From contig NZ_VCQT01000022.1 of the NCBI RefSeq assembly GCF_005938655.1, positions 186,001 through 250,000 on the forward strand: a stretch of DNA of 64,000 bases, written 5' to 3'. The position numbers and the translations under genes are program-made. This DNA comes from Alloalcanivorax gelatiniphagus. Lineage in GTDB: Bacteria; Pseudomonadota; Gammaproteobacteria; Pseudomonadales; Alcanivoracaceae. The notes below the pieces were generated by a model. That model was not told the origin of the DNA and did no database searches. It worked only from the letters and a program-made list of their open reading frames with translations. Positions 55,313 through 62,873 of the stretch are shown here, one piece after another. Positions within the stretch are counted from its first letter, which is position 1. Each line of letters opens with the position of its first letter.

Positions 55313-55726
55313 CTAATTCCAGTAGTACGTGTGGCCCGCCTTAGCGCCATCGACAAAAACATCAACGTACCGGTAGGTCATTACGCAGCCCTCCGGGTTG
55401 CTGCCCCTCCAGACATTGGACCCCACTGACACATTCTCCCTTTTACGGGGAGCGGTTTGGCAGACCCTCGTTTTGTTCCAGCCTGCCAGCCCATCCCCGT
55501 AATCGCTGTTTTCAACCCGCTCGTACACTTACCGCTCCTCGACATAGACCCCAAAACCATAGGTGCTGGACATGTTGCTTCCCCCACTGCTGCCGTCAGC
55601 ACTAACAGCACGCGAAGAAAACGGCGGCAAAGGCGGTTTGATGTCTTCCAGGCGGTCCTTCATCGCGGATTTCGCCGCACCGCACCCGAATGGGAACCTC
55701 CGGGCAGACACAGCCAAATGGCACAT
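55313..55726 (-). pseudogene. unrecognised ORF interrupted by one in-frame stop
   Basis: A minus-strand frame from 55726 (MCHLAVSARRFPFGCG) continues to 55313 (ending HTYYWN) with a single TAA at about 55529-55531. Neither half has a strong ribosome site except an AGGAG before the stop. The C-terminal half (SVGSNVWRGSNPEGCVMTYR) looks like part of a folded secreted domain, but I do not recognise it. It is the only ORF-like content of the 55132-55775 stretch before the IS21 element. Confidence 0.35.
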
Positions 55727-56914
55727 TCATCCTAGGATACTGAACTGGATACCGCAGGCTGCGTATTCCAAACCAAGGTTGCCACTGATTCCAGACGAAG
55801 CCTGCCACCCATTCCACGCGAAAGCTGCCACTGATTCCACGGCAAAGCTACCACCCCGGCAGGCTGCCTGAACCGTTATCAAAATCGTCCGGCTCGGGAT
55901 AACTTAACGGTACTCTGACCCTTTTCATCCGGAGATGGGCCAGATGCCAGCGAAGAGGTTATCCGTGCGTAAGATCAAAGAAGTTCTTCGCCTCAAGTGG
56001 GAGCGAGAGCTGAGTAACCGCGAGATGGCAGCGGCCTGTGGCGTCAGCCGCCCCACCGTAAGCGAATACCTGCGCCGTACGGTTGAGGCGGGTCTGAGCT
56101 GGCCGTTGCCAGCGGATCTGGAGGAGGTCCATCTGGAGCAACTGCTGTTCTCGCAACCACCGGATCTTCCGACACAGGCCCGATGCATCCCGACTGGCAA
56201 CACATCCGCGACGAACTCACGTGCAAGAATGTCACCCTGTTCCTGCTCTGGCAGGAGTACCGGCAAGCCACCCCCTACGGTTATCAGTACAGCTGGTTCT
56301 GCGAGCACTACCGCGTCTGGCGGGGCAAGCTGGACCTGATGATGCGCCAGGACCATTGGGCCGGAGAGAAGCTGTTCGTGGACTATGCCGGCCAGACCGT
56401 GCCCGTCATTGACCGCACCACCAGAGATATCCACGAGGCACAGGTCTTCGTGGCGGTGATGGGCGCGTCCAATTACACTTACGCCGAAGCCTCCTGGAGC
56501 CAGGCATTGCCGGACTGGATCGGCTCTCACACCCGGGCCTTCCAGTACCTGGATGGAGTTCCGGGATTAGTGACTCCCGACAATTTGAAATCGGGCGTTT
56601 ACCAAGGCTCACCGGTAAGAGCCGGACCTCAATCCAACTTACCAGGATATGGCTGCCCATTATGGGGCCGCCATCGTTCCTACCCACGCCCGCGAGCCCA
56701 GGGTCAAGGCCAAGGTGGAAGGGGGTGTGTTGATCGTCGAGCGCTGGATCCTGGCGGCGTTGCGCCATCGCCAGCACTTCTCGCTCATCGACGGTCACTA
56801 CTACTCAGTGCCCTACACCGTGATCAAAAAAAAGGTGGAGGTTCACATCATCCATAATAACATCGAATACTTTTACCGGGGCAACCGTGTCGCCAGTTAC
56901 CGCACCCTATCAGC

Positions 56915-58543
56915 CTATTTGTCCAGTAGGCGAATTAACCTGAATTCAATAGTCCCGGGGCGGCATAGGAGTATTCATGCCACGTTATTCCGAAGATCGT
57001 AAAGCCGACGTGCTGAAGAAACTGCTGCCTCCGCAGAACCGCAGTGACTTGTCGGTGTCGGCATCGGAAGGCATATCCGATGTGACTCTGTATAGTTGGT
57101 TAAAACAGTGTCGACAACAACGAATGCCCGTGCCAGGTAATCGTAATACCGGGGAAGACTGGTCCCCCGAAGCCAAGCTGCCTGTTGCGATTGAAACAGC
57201 CTTGATGTCTGAAGCTGAACTCAGCGCCTATTGCCGCGAGAAAGGCCTGTATGCGGAGCAAATGCAGCGCAGGAAATAAGCCTGCCTGCAGGGCTCTGGC
57301 ATGCAGGAAGACCGGAATAAAGCGGCTCAGAAGCAGAAACGAGTGTCCCGAAAAACCATCAAAAAGCTGAAGGCGGAAGTTCGCCGCAAAGACAAGGCCC
57401 TCGCTGAGACTACCTCGCTGCTGGTGCTATCAAAAAGCTCGAAGCCTTGTACGGCGAAGATCCGGACAGCAGCGAGGATGACTGACGCCGCTGGACGGAC
57501 TTGCAAGGCTTCTGGAGCTTTTTGATGAAGCTGTTGCCGGTGGCGCAGCCCGATGCAGGCCCGCAGAGCTGATGGATATCAGCGAGCGCACATTGAAGCG
57601 CTGGCGCACTGTCGACGGTCGGGTGGCTGAAGACCACCGTGCCGATGCAGAACGGGCTAAACAGCCCCATAAACTCACCCAGGCCGAGGAGTTGGCCATT
57701 CTGGGTGCATGTAATCAACCTCAGTACCGGAATTCACCACCGTCGCAGATCGTGCCGTCACTGGCTAATAAAAGCGTCTATCTGGTCTCTGAATCGTCGT
57801 TTTAACGGGTGCTGAAGAAACACCGGCAACAGAATTATCGGGGACGGATGAAGCAGCCCCGGAAGGTGCCTGAGCCGACTAGCTTTACCGTGACAAGCCC
57901 GAACCAGGTATGGAGTTGGGACATCAGTTATTGTCCGTCAGCGGTACGAGGCCAGCATTGGTATCTGTACCTGATCATGGACATCTACAGTCGCAGGATC
58001 ATTGCCTGGTATATCCATGGCAGAGTTCCGGCGGGTTGGCCAAGAAGCTCATTAAACGCGCTCTATTGCCAGAGGGCTGTTGGCACAATCCGCCGGTGTT
58101 GCACTCTGACAATGGAGCACCGATGACGTCTTACACTCTCAAAGCCAGACTGGCTGACCTGGGCATATTTGATGTCCCACAGCCGGCCGAGGGTCAGTAA
58201 CGATAATCTTATTCGGAGTCGTTGTTCCGGACGGTCAAATACTCCCCGGAATGGCCGTCAAAGGGCTATGCATCGCTCACGGCCGTGCGCGAATGGATGC
58301 TGGCGTTCGAGGAGGCCTACAACGAGAAGAATCTGCACAGTGGGTCCGGTTCGTGACACCGGCAGATCGCCATCTAGGTATTGATCATGAGCGCCTGGCA
58401 CATCGGAAAATGGTTTATGGAAGAGCAAAGCGCCGGAATCCACGGCGCCGGTCTGGCCCCACCCGAAACGGGGAAGTAGCCGGACCGTTCTCGCTCAATT
58501 CTGGCAAATTGAAGGAAATTGAGCGTAATAAGTTGGCCCCTTA
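56915..58543 (+). mobile_element. IS3-like element nested in istA (ends approximate)
   Basis: The region between the two istA parts encodes an IS3-type transposase pair. I could not define matching terminal repeats, so both ends are estimated from where istA similarity stops and resumes. Confidence 0.65.
56977..58480 (+). pseudogene. IS3-like transposase (OrfA intact-looking, OrfB broken)
   Basis: OrfA (56977-57279) starts [20 protein letters not shown] with an HTH (EGISDVTLYSWLKQ). A coiled coil follows in a second frame (KTIKKLKAEVRRKDKALAET). OrfB is broken into at least four frames: WSWDISYCPSAVRG near 57900, VLHSDNGAPM near 58100, and, from 58190, a frame with SESLF-like and AYNEKNLHSG-like DDE residues. 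Inactive. Confidence 0.78.
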
Positions 58544-58707
58544 AACGCGCCCTGATGCTGGGTAGTTGCCGGTACAAGAGCATCGAATCCATCCTCAAAC
58601 ACCGTCTGGATCAGCAGCCCCTGGAAGAGCAACAGGAACTGGCCTTGCCCGACACCCACGACAACATCCGTGGCCCGGCCTACTACTACTGAAGGATCTC
58701 TGACATA

Positions 58708-59450
58708 TTGAAACACCCCACATTGGATAAGCTCCACGCTCTCAAACTGACCGGCACGGCTGCCGCCCTGGCGGATCAGTCGGCCACCCCCGACATCACC
58801 GACCTGAGCTTCGAGGAGCGCCTCGGGCTACTCGTGGATCGGGAAATGACCGAGCGGGACAACCGGCGCATGAGTAGCCAGCTGCGCCGGGCCAAGCTGC
58901 TGCACACGGCCATCCTCCAAGACATCGATTACCGGAACTCACGGGGCCTAGATAAAGGGCTGGTGCAATCACTGGCCGGCTACCAATGGGTGAAAGAGCA
59001 CCTGAACGTGCTCATTACCGGGCCCACCGGCGTTGGCAAAACCTGGCTGGCCTACGCCCTGGCGCATAAGGCCTGCCGGGAATGCTACACCGCACAGTAC
59101 GTGAGCCTGACCCGACTGATGCGGGAGCTGACCATTGCCAAGGGCTACGGCCAGTACGCCAAACTCCTGACCAGCCTCGCCAAGGTCGACGTGCTGACCC
59201 TGGATGACTGGAGGCTGATGAAACTGAGTGCGGAGAACCGGCAAGACTTGCTGGACGTGCTGGAAGACCGACATGGCCGAGCTCCACCATCGCCACTAGC
59301 CAATTACCCATCGAGGAATGGCATGACGTAATCGGTGACGCCAATCTGGACCAGCTCGTTCATAACGCCTACAAGATCAATGTCCGGGGTGAATCCATGC
59401 AAAAGCGAAAGGGAAAGGGAAAGTTGACGGACACTACGAGTTCGGAGTAA
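58708..59450 (+). pseudogene. istB: istB ATPase, 3' frameshift
   Basis: IstB, the AAA+ helper of IS21 transposition, starts MKHPTLDKLHALKLTGTAAA with Walker A LITGPTGVGKTW (about residue 108). The DEAD-like Walker B reads LTLDDW. Near 59285 the frame shifts: the expected C-terminus (LPIEEWHDVIGDANLDQLVH) continues in another frame to a TAA at 59450. It is probably inactive. Confidence 0.85.
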
Positions 59451-59516
59451 GAAGAGAAACCCCGCGTCCCTACGCTCCGATGGGTGGCAGCCTTGCTCAG
59501 GTCCGGGTGGCAGGTT

Positions 59517-59882
59517 TCACATGGAATGGGTGGCAACCTTCAGCGGTTTACGCAGCGTGTCGACCTTTGAGCGATATGTCCCTTCTTCCACCAACAAGCG
59601 GCTATAGCTGTGATGAAGCTCCGCCAGCACATTAATAATCACTTTCCGGGTATTCGGATCACTCAAATTTCTCTCTAGCCGTGTCTTAAAGGTTTCAACA
59701 GCGATATCAAAATTCTTTAGCAGTAGCCCTTCCTCATCTCGCAGCCTCTTGAGCAACCTCTGGAATTGTTTCTTTTCCAGCTCATCAACTCGGGGGTCAC
59801 GTTTAGCCGGGAGAATACCAAAGGCCTTAAAGAGGTAACTTACAACCTCTCCTTGAGTTGGAAAGCCGATTTTATCGTCCAT
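59517..59882 (-). CDS. hypothetical protein truncated by the IS21 insertion
   Basis: A 121-residue helical, charged protein (MDDKIGFPTQGEVVSYLFKA; DELEKKQFQRLLKRLRDEEG; VINVLAELHHSYSRLLVEEG). The last eight residues (KVATHSM and neighbours) are encoded by the IS21 terminal repeat, so the native C-terminus is lost at 59540. No signal or membrane segment. I do not recognise it; the coiled-coil character suggests a partner-binding role. Confidence 0.6.
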   Translation of the reverse strand: MDDKIGFPTQGEVVSYLFKAFGILPAKRDPRVDELEKKQFQRLLKRLRDEEGLLLKNFDIAVETFKTRLERNLSDPNTRKVIINVLAELHHSYSRLLVEEGTYRSKVDTLRKPLKVATHSM

Positions 59883-59898
59883 AGAGCGGCACCTTAGA

Positions 59899-59920
59899 CC
59901 GCCCCGCCTAAGCGGGGCGG
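59899..59920. terminator. perfect GC-rich hairpin between minus-strand genes
   Basis: CCGCCCCGC (59899-59907) and GCGGGGCGG (59912-59920) with a CTAA loop lie between the 46-residue ORF and the truncated ORF. There is no T-run, so this may be an attenuator or mRNA-end stabiliser. Confidence 0.5.
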
Positions 59921-59926
59921 CACCTG

Positions 59927-60067
59927 TTATTTCTTCCGGTTAGGATTTAGCTGAGCACCACGATTGCCATGTACATGGCTATTCACGGGGTTCGTTCCAT
60001 TGCTGCCGCGATTCGTATTGGCTTGATCGGAACGATGATTTGCTCTTTGCCTCTTTGAATTGGTCAT
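59927..60067 (-). CDS. 46-residue basic Asn/Gly-rich small protein
   Basis: ATG at 60067 opens a 46-residue frame (MTNSKRQRANHRSDQANTNR ... AQLNPNRKK) ending in TAA at 59927, with an AGGAGT ribosome site at good spacing. The composition is basic and Asn-rich, with NPVNSHVHGNRGAQLNPN as a repeated-asparagine core. Very similar short asparagine-rich proteins occur as orphan island or phage genes, which argues that this is real. Function unknown; nucleic-acid binding would suit the charge. Confidence 0.6.
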   Translation of the reverse strand: MTNSKRQRANHRSDQANTNRGSNGTNPVNSHVHGNRGAQLNPNRKK

Positions 60068-60289
60068 TTCGTGACTCCTATTGGTGATTCTGATGTTGCG
60101 GATTCACCGTACTAGCTCATGAGCACATCTGGCTGCTGGAAACTTGGCGACGTACTTTCGCGCCTCAACCTACCTCCATACTTCCGATCATGAGGATTCT
60201 ATCGATTTTCAGATATATACCACTGACCGGATAGCACCAGGAATGTGGGCTGATCCAGCCGCAATAAACCGTACAGAAAAGGAGACACC

Positions 60290-60622
60290 GTGAACCCTGA
60301 CTGCCCTCGTTGTCGCTCTACCCGTGTCGTTACCCTCCATGTTGGCCGCAAAACCTGCGGCGCCCTCGGCACGGCGGCAGGTGCCGCCACTGGATTTTCA
60401 ACTGCCGTGTCCGGTGCCCGTGTTGGAGCCGCTGCCGGGCTCATCGCCGGCCCCGCCGGCCCTACCCTGGGAGGTATTGCCGGCGCTATAGTCGGCGGTC
60501 TCGTTGGCGGCTTTGCGGGCGGCTCCGCCGGCGCGGCCGTTGGCGAGATGCTCGATGAGACCGTTCTAGATAGCTTCGAATGTCTGGAGTGCGACTACCG
60601 ATTCAGCGCGGAACTGGAATAA
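60290..60622 (+). CDS. zinc-ribbon / glycine-zipper protein (110 aa)
   Basis: A 110-residue protein with an N-terminal CPRC pair (residues 5-8), a long Gly/Ala-rich hydrophobic centre (about 24-88, AAGLIAGPAGPTLGGIAGAI) with glycine-zipper spacing, and a C-terminal CLEC pair (about 97-100). The two Cys pairs could close one zinc ribbon around a membrane-inserting hairpin. GGAGACACC precedes the ATG. The 222 bases upstream (60068-60289) hold no gene and presumably its promoter. I do not recognise a named family. Confidence 0.7.
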   Translation: MNPDCPRCRSTRVVTLHVGRKTCGALGTAAGAATGFSTAVSGARVGAAAGLIAGPAGPTLGGIAGAIVGGLVGGFAGGSAGAAVGEMLDETVLDSFECLECDYRFSAELE

Positions 60623-60648
60623 GCCTGCCCTACCCCTCTAACCCGCAC

Positions 60649-60673
60649 AAAGCCCGCCCATGCGGGCTTTTTT
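60649..60673 (+). terminator. intrinsic terminator
   Basis: AAAGCCCGC and GCGGGCTTTTTT around a CCAT loop, 27 bases after the zinc-ribbon gene stop and just before the radC-like gene. Confidence 0.92.
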
Positions 60674-60688
60674 CTTCTGGAGATCGCT

Positions 60689-61189
60689 ATGTGCGACTAC
60701 GATACAACATTCGTAAAGAGCGAGAAGGGCCTCTATCACGCCTCCGGCCCAATAACCTCGGATGACATCATCCGCACAGCCGCCGCCATCCTTCAGGAGA
60801 ACCTGACGCGCGGCGACACCCTGTCCCACCCGGAGGAGGCCGCGCGTTTCCTGCAGATGACTTTGGCCAACGAGAAGAACGAGCACTTTGCGGTGCTGTT
60901 CATGAACAACAAAAATCAGGTGCTGAGCTTCGAGCGACTGTTCTCTGGCACCGTCGACGGCGCCACCGTCCACCCCCGGATCGTGGTGCAGAAGGCCCTG
61001 GAGTGGAACGCAGCCTCGGTAATCCTGGCCCACAATCATCCCTCAGGGCACAGCGAGCCGTCCCAAGCGGACCGCGACGTTACCCAGCTACTGGTGAAAG
61101 CTCTTGGCCTCATTGACGTCCGCGTCCTTGATCACTTGGTGGTATCCCAATCTGGCTGGGAAAGCCTCTCCCGGCGTGGCTGGGTCTGA
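60689..61189 (+). CDS. RadC-like JAB/MPN-domain protein
   Basis: A 166-residue protein with the RadC/DUF2466 JAB core: the metal motif HNHPSGHSEPSQAD (about residues 113-126) preceded by VLFMNNKNQVLSFERLFSGT and GATVHPRIVVQKAL. It lacks the N-terminal helix-hairpin-helix part of chromosomal RadC and so resembles the short YeeS/YfjY-type versions carried by islands and plasmids near DUF932 genes. GGAG precedes the ATG. Role unknown; it may help island maintenance or anti-restriction. Confidence 0.88.
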   Translation: MCDYDTTFVKSEKGLYHASGPITSDDIIRTAAAILQENLTRGDTLSHPEEAARFLQMTLANEKNEHFAVLFMNNKNQVLSFERLFSGTVDGATVHPRIVVQKALEWNAASVILAHNHPSGHSEPSQADRDVTQLLVKALGLIDVRVLDHLVVSQSGWESLSRRGWV

Positions 61190-61280
61190 TCCGCCTCCTT
61201 TTCGTTCCCACCCCGTACTACCCGATCACGGCCCCGCCTGATGGCGAGGGGCGCTTTTATGCCGTTCACGAGGAGCAAAC

Positions 61281-61697
61281 ATGACTCACCTCGTAGACGA
61301 GATGGCCTATACCGACCGGACCCCGTGGCATGGCCTGGGCAACGCGCTGTCGCCCGGCCAGTCCATCGAGACCTGGGCTCGCCAGGCGGGTATGGAGTAG
61401 CCGGAGATCGAGAAGTTTCTGATCGGGCTCTTCCAAGAGCGCCCGCTGTCGAAGCGCACTACGGCCAATGAACGGGCCATGGCGAAAGTCCACGCTCTGT
61501 TCCACGGCGCGGGCCGGGGTGCGGATCTGCCTTCCGCCAAGGGTACTGTCTATGGCCTGCTCAATGCCGTTACCGAGTTCGTTGACCACGAACGGCGGGC
61601 ACGGAGCTTCTATCACAGGCTGGACTCCGCGTAGTTCGACCAGGGCGCGAGTTTGAAGCAGAGGGCGCTGGATCAAGCGGTGTTGTTGGCTGATTGA
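61281..61697 (+). pseudogene. DUF932-type gene, internally deleted, two in-frame TAG codons
   Basis: ATG at 61281 (MTHLVDEMAYTDRTPWHGLG) is the canonical start of DUF932 (YfjQ/YubP-like) proteins. After 39 codons there is a TAG (61398), and the same frame continues with the family's C-terminal part (KGTVYGLLNAVTEFVDHERR). A second TAG (61632) replaces the Trp expected in SAWFDQGASLKQRALDQA. The frame ends in TGA at 61695. The middle (about 150-200 residues) is gone. GGAG precedes the start. Next to radC-like genes this is typical ICE/plasmid cargo. Confidence 0.8.
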
Positions 61698-61780
61698 TGC
61701 CTTTAACACACCGCAAGCATTACGGGCCGGTATCCCCGCCCCACCGGCTCAACATCTATCTTTTTCACCGGAGAAACGCC

Positions 61781-62200
61781 ATGCCTCCCAACGACCCCTC
61801 TCCCTATCGCCGGTTCGCCCTGGCGTCGGACCTGCAAAGCGAGACGCTGCCTCAGGCCGTGGCGCCGGTCTGGGGGGCCTTTCTGTTCGAAGGCCTGATG
61901 ACGTCCAAAAGAGACCCTCACCGAAGTGAGCGCCTACTAAATTTCTGGCACGCGGGCCGCATGAAGCTGGTGACGGAGAGCTGTCGCTATCTGGACCGGA
62001 TTTGGGCGTACAGTCGGCGCCACTGGCGGCACCTGAGCCCCAAACACGGGACGTTCGAGTTTGAGGTCATCTCTGCCTTCGGGGATTTGCTGGGCTTCCA
62101 CCTGATCCTGAATCACGGCGAGCTGCCGTCCGACGAGGAGGCCGACCTGGTCATCCAGGGCTTGGTCGATGCGTTCTTTACCCGTGAAGACGCTCTCTGA
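61781..62200 (+). CDS. hypothetical island protein (139 aa)
   Basis: A 139-residue soluble protein starting MPPNDPSPYRRFALASDLQS, chosen because GGAGAAACGCC precedes ATG 61781; the frame runs back to 61694 with no ribosome site. It contains a basic helix (LNFWHAGRMKLVTESCRYLD) and an acidic C-terminus (GELPSDEEADLVIQGLVDAF). I do not recognise the family. It is convergent with the XRE regulator 31 bases away. Confidence 0.6.
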   Translation: MPPNDPSPYRRFALASDLQSETLPQAVAPVWGAFLFEGLMTSKRDPHRSERLLNFWHAGRMKLVTESCRYLDRIWAYSRRHWRHLSPKHGTFEFEVISAFGDLLGFHLILNHGELPSDEEADLVIQGLVDAFFTREDAL

Positions 62201-62231
62201 GCACGGAGGCCCCGCCACCAACCTGAGCAAA

Positions 62232-62561
62232 CTACTCCTCGATCAGCCCCAGCAGTGCCTTGCGGCGCTTGATCGTTAGACGACGGTACGCCTTGATCAG
62301 CGCTACCTCGCCGTCATCACTGGTGGTGATGGTTTGCGCCTCTCGCAAATCGGCGTCGTGCCCATAGACCAATTCATCCAGAGACACATCCAAAACCCGC
62401 TTCAGCTCAAGCAGATAGCTGAATCTCGGGGGATCGTTCCCCAGTTCCCACGACGAGACGGTCGTCTTGCTGACGCCCAGCTCCATACCCAACCGCTCCT
62501 GCGTCAGGTTTGACCGCTCGCGGGCGGCTCTCAACCGCTTTCCAAACTCTTTGGTCTGCAT
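62232..62561 (-). CDS. XRE-family (Cro/CI-type) transcriptional regulator
   Basis: A 109-residue repressor-like protein. The HTH occupies residues about 5-60 (FGKRLRAARERSNLTQERLG; VSKTTVSSWELGNDPPR), followed by a short dimerisation tail (DGEVALIKAYRRLTIKRRKA). I place the start at 62561; an in-frame ATG at 62579 would add six residues. The size fits island or plasmid regulators that control integration or transfer genes. A palindromic operator candidate lies about 65 bases upstream. Confidence 0.88.
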   Translation of the reverse strand: MQTKEFGKRLRAARERSNLTQERLGMELGVSKTTVSSWELGNDPPRFSYLLELKRVLDVSLDELVYGHDADLREAQTITTSDDGEVALIKAYRRLTIKRRKALLGLIEE

Positions 62562-62625
62562 GGGAAGTCTCGATAGCAATCAGCCTCATAAGCTACGCAA
62601 TTGGCCTTATGCTGTCGTACGGCCA

Positions 62626-62646
62626 GGCTTTACTTTTGGTAAGGCC
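62626..62646. promoter_or_regulatory. palindromic operator candidate for the XRE regulator
   Basis: GGCTTTAC-TTTTG-GTAAGGCC is an 8-5-8 inverted repeat with one mismatch. A weaker palindrome (TACTT...AAGTA) follows at about 62653. Both lie in the AT-richer space between the divergent XRE gene and the rightward small ORF. Confidence 0.5.
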
Positions 62647-62685
62647 ATGCCATACTTTTTCGATATAAGTAAGGAAGCTTTGTCT

Positions 62686-62856
62686 ATGAATAAGGACAAC
62701 GGAGCCCGGCCCGGAGGCACCACCCCCGGTTTTCGGTCTCCCATCGCGAACGCTTGGCGGAGATCAAGCGACTTGACCAACCCCTCGAAGCAGCGGCGGG
62801 CGAGCCATCCCGTGGCCCGCTCCTCCGTCGTGCTTTTCAAAGCGAAAAACAAATGA
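62686..62856 (+). CDS. doubtful small ORF (56 aa) divergent from the XRE gene
   Basis: ATG 62686 follows AAGGAAG and encodes MNKDNGARPGGTTPGFRSPI and a basic, low-complexity tail ending AKNK. Another frame across the same bases (HRERLAEIKRLDQPLEAAAG ... EKQMI) looks more protein-like but has no start, so this may be a decayed or frameshifted gene. Confidence 0.3.
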   Translation: MNKDNGARPGGTTPGFRSPIANAWRRSSDLTNPSKQRRASHPVARSSVVLFKAKNK

Positions 62857-62873
62857 TCTAGGGAGTAACAATA

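Larger units (their letters stand above)
55935..58692 (+). pseudogene. istA: istA transposase, frameshifted and split by an insertion
   Basis: IstA begins MGQMPAKRLSVRKIKEVLRL with the N-terminal HTH (LSNREMAAACGVSRPTVSEY), shifts frame near 56180-56340 into LFLLWQEYRQATPYGYQYSW and the DDE region VDYAGQTVPVIDRTT, shifts again near 56650, and stops near 56910 where the nested element starts. The last 50 residues (LMLGSCRYKSIESILKHRLD) resume at about 58545 and end at 58692. About 70 residues are missing at the insertion, so a deletion accompanied it. Confidence 0.82.
55775..59540 (+). mobile_element. IS21-family element, decayed and itself interrupted
   Basis: The left end starts AAGGTTGCCACTGATTCCA and has several tandem versions of a TGCCAC(C/T)xATTCCA unit, typical of IS21 termini. 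The right end carries the inverse units and ends TGGCAACCTT at 59540. Inside are istA and istB remnants plus a nested IS3-like element. Confidence 0.85.

Noticed and set aside
61281-61697. Amber recoding in the DUF932 frame
   Set aside because: Other genes in the window use TAG as a normal stop (for example 3546-3548), and the large internal deletion points to decay.
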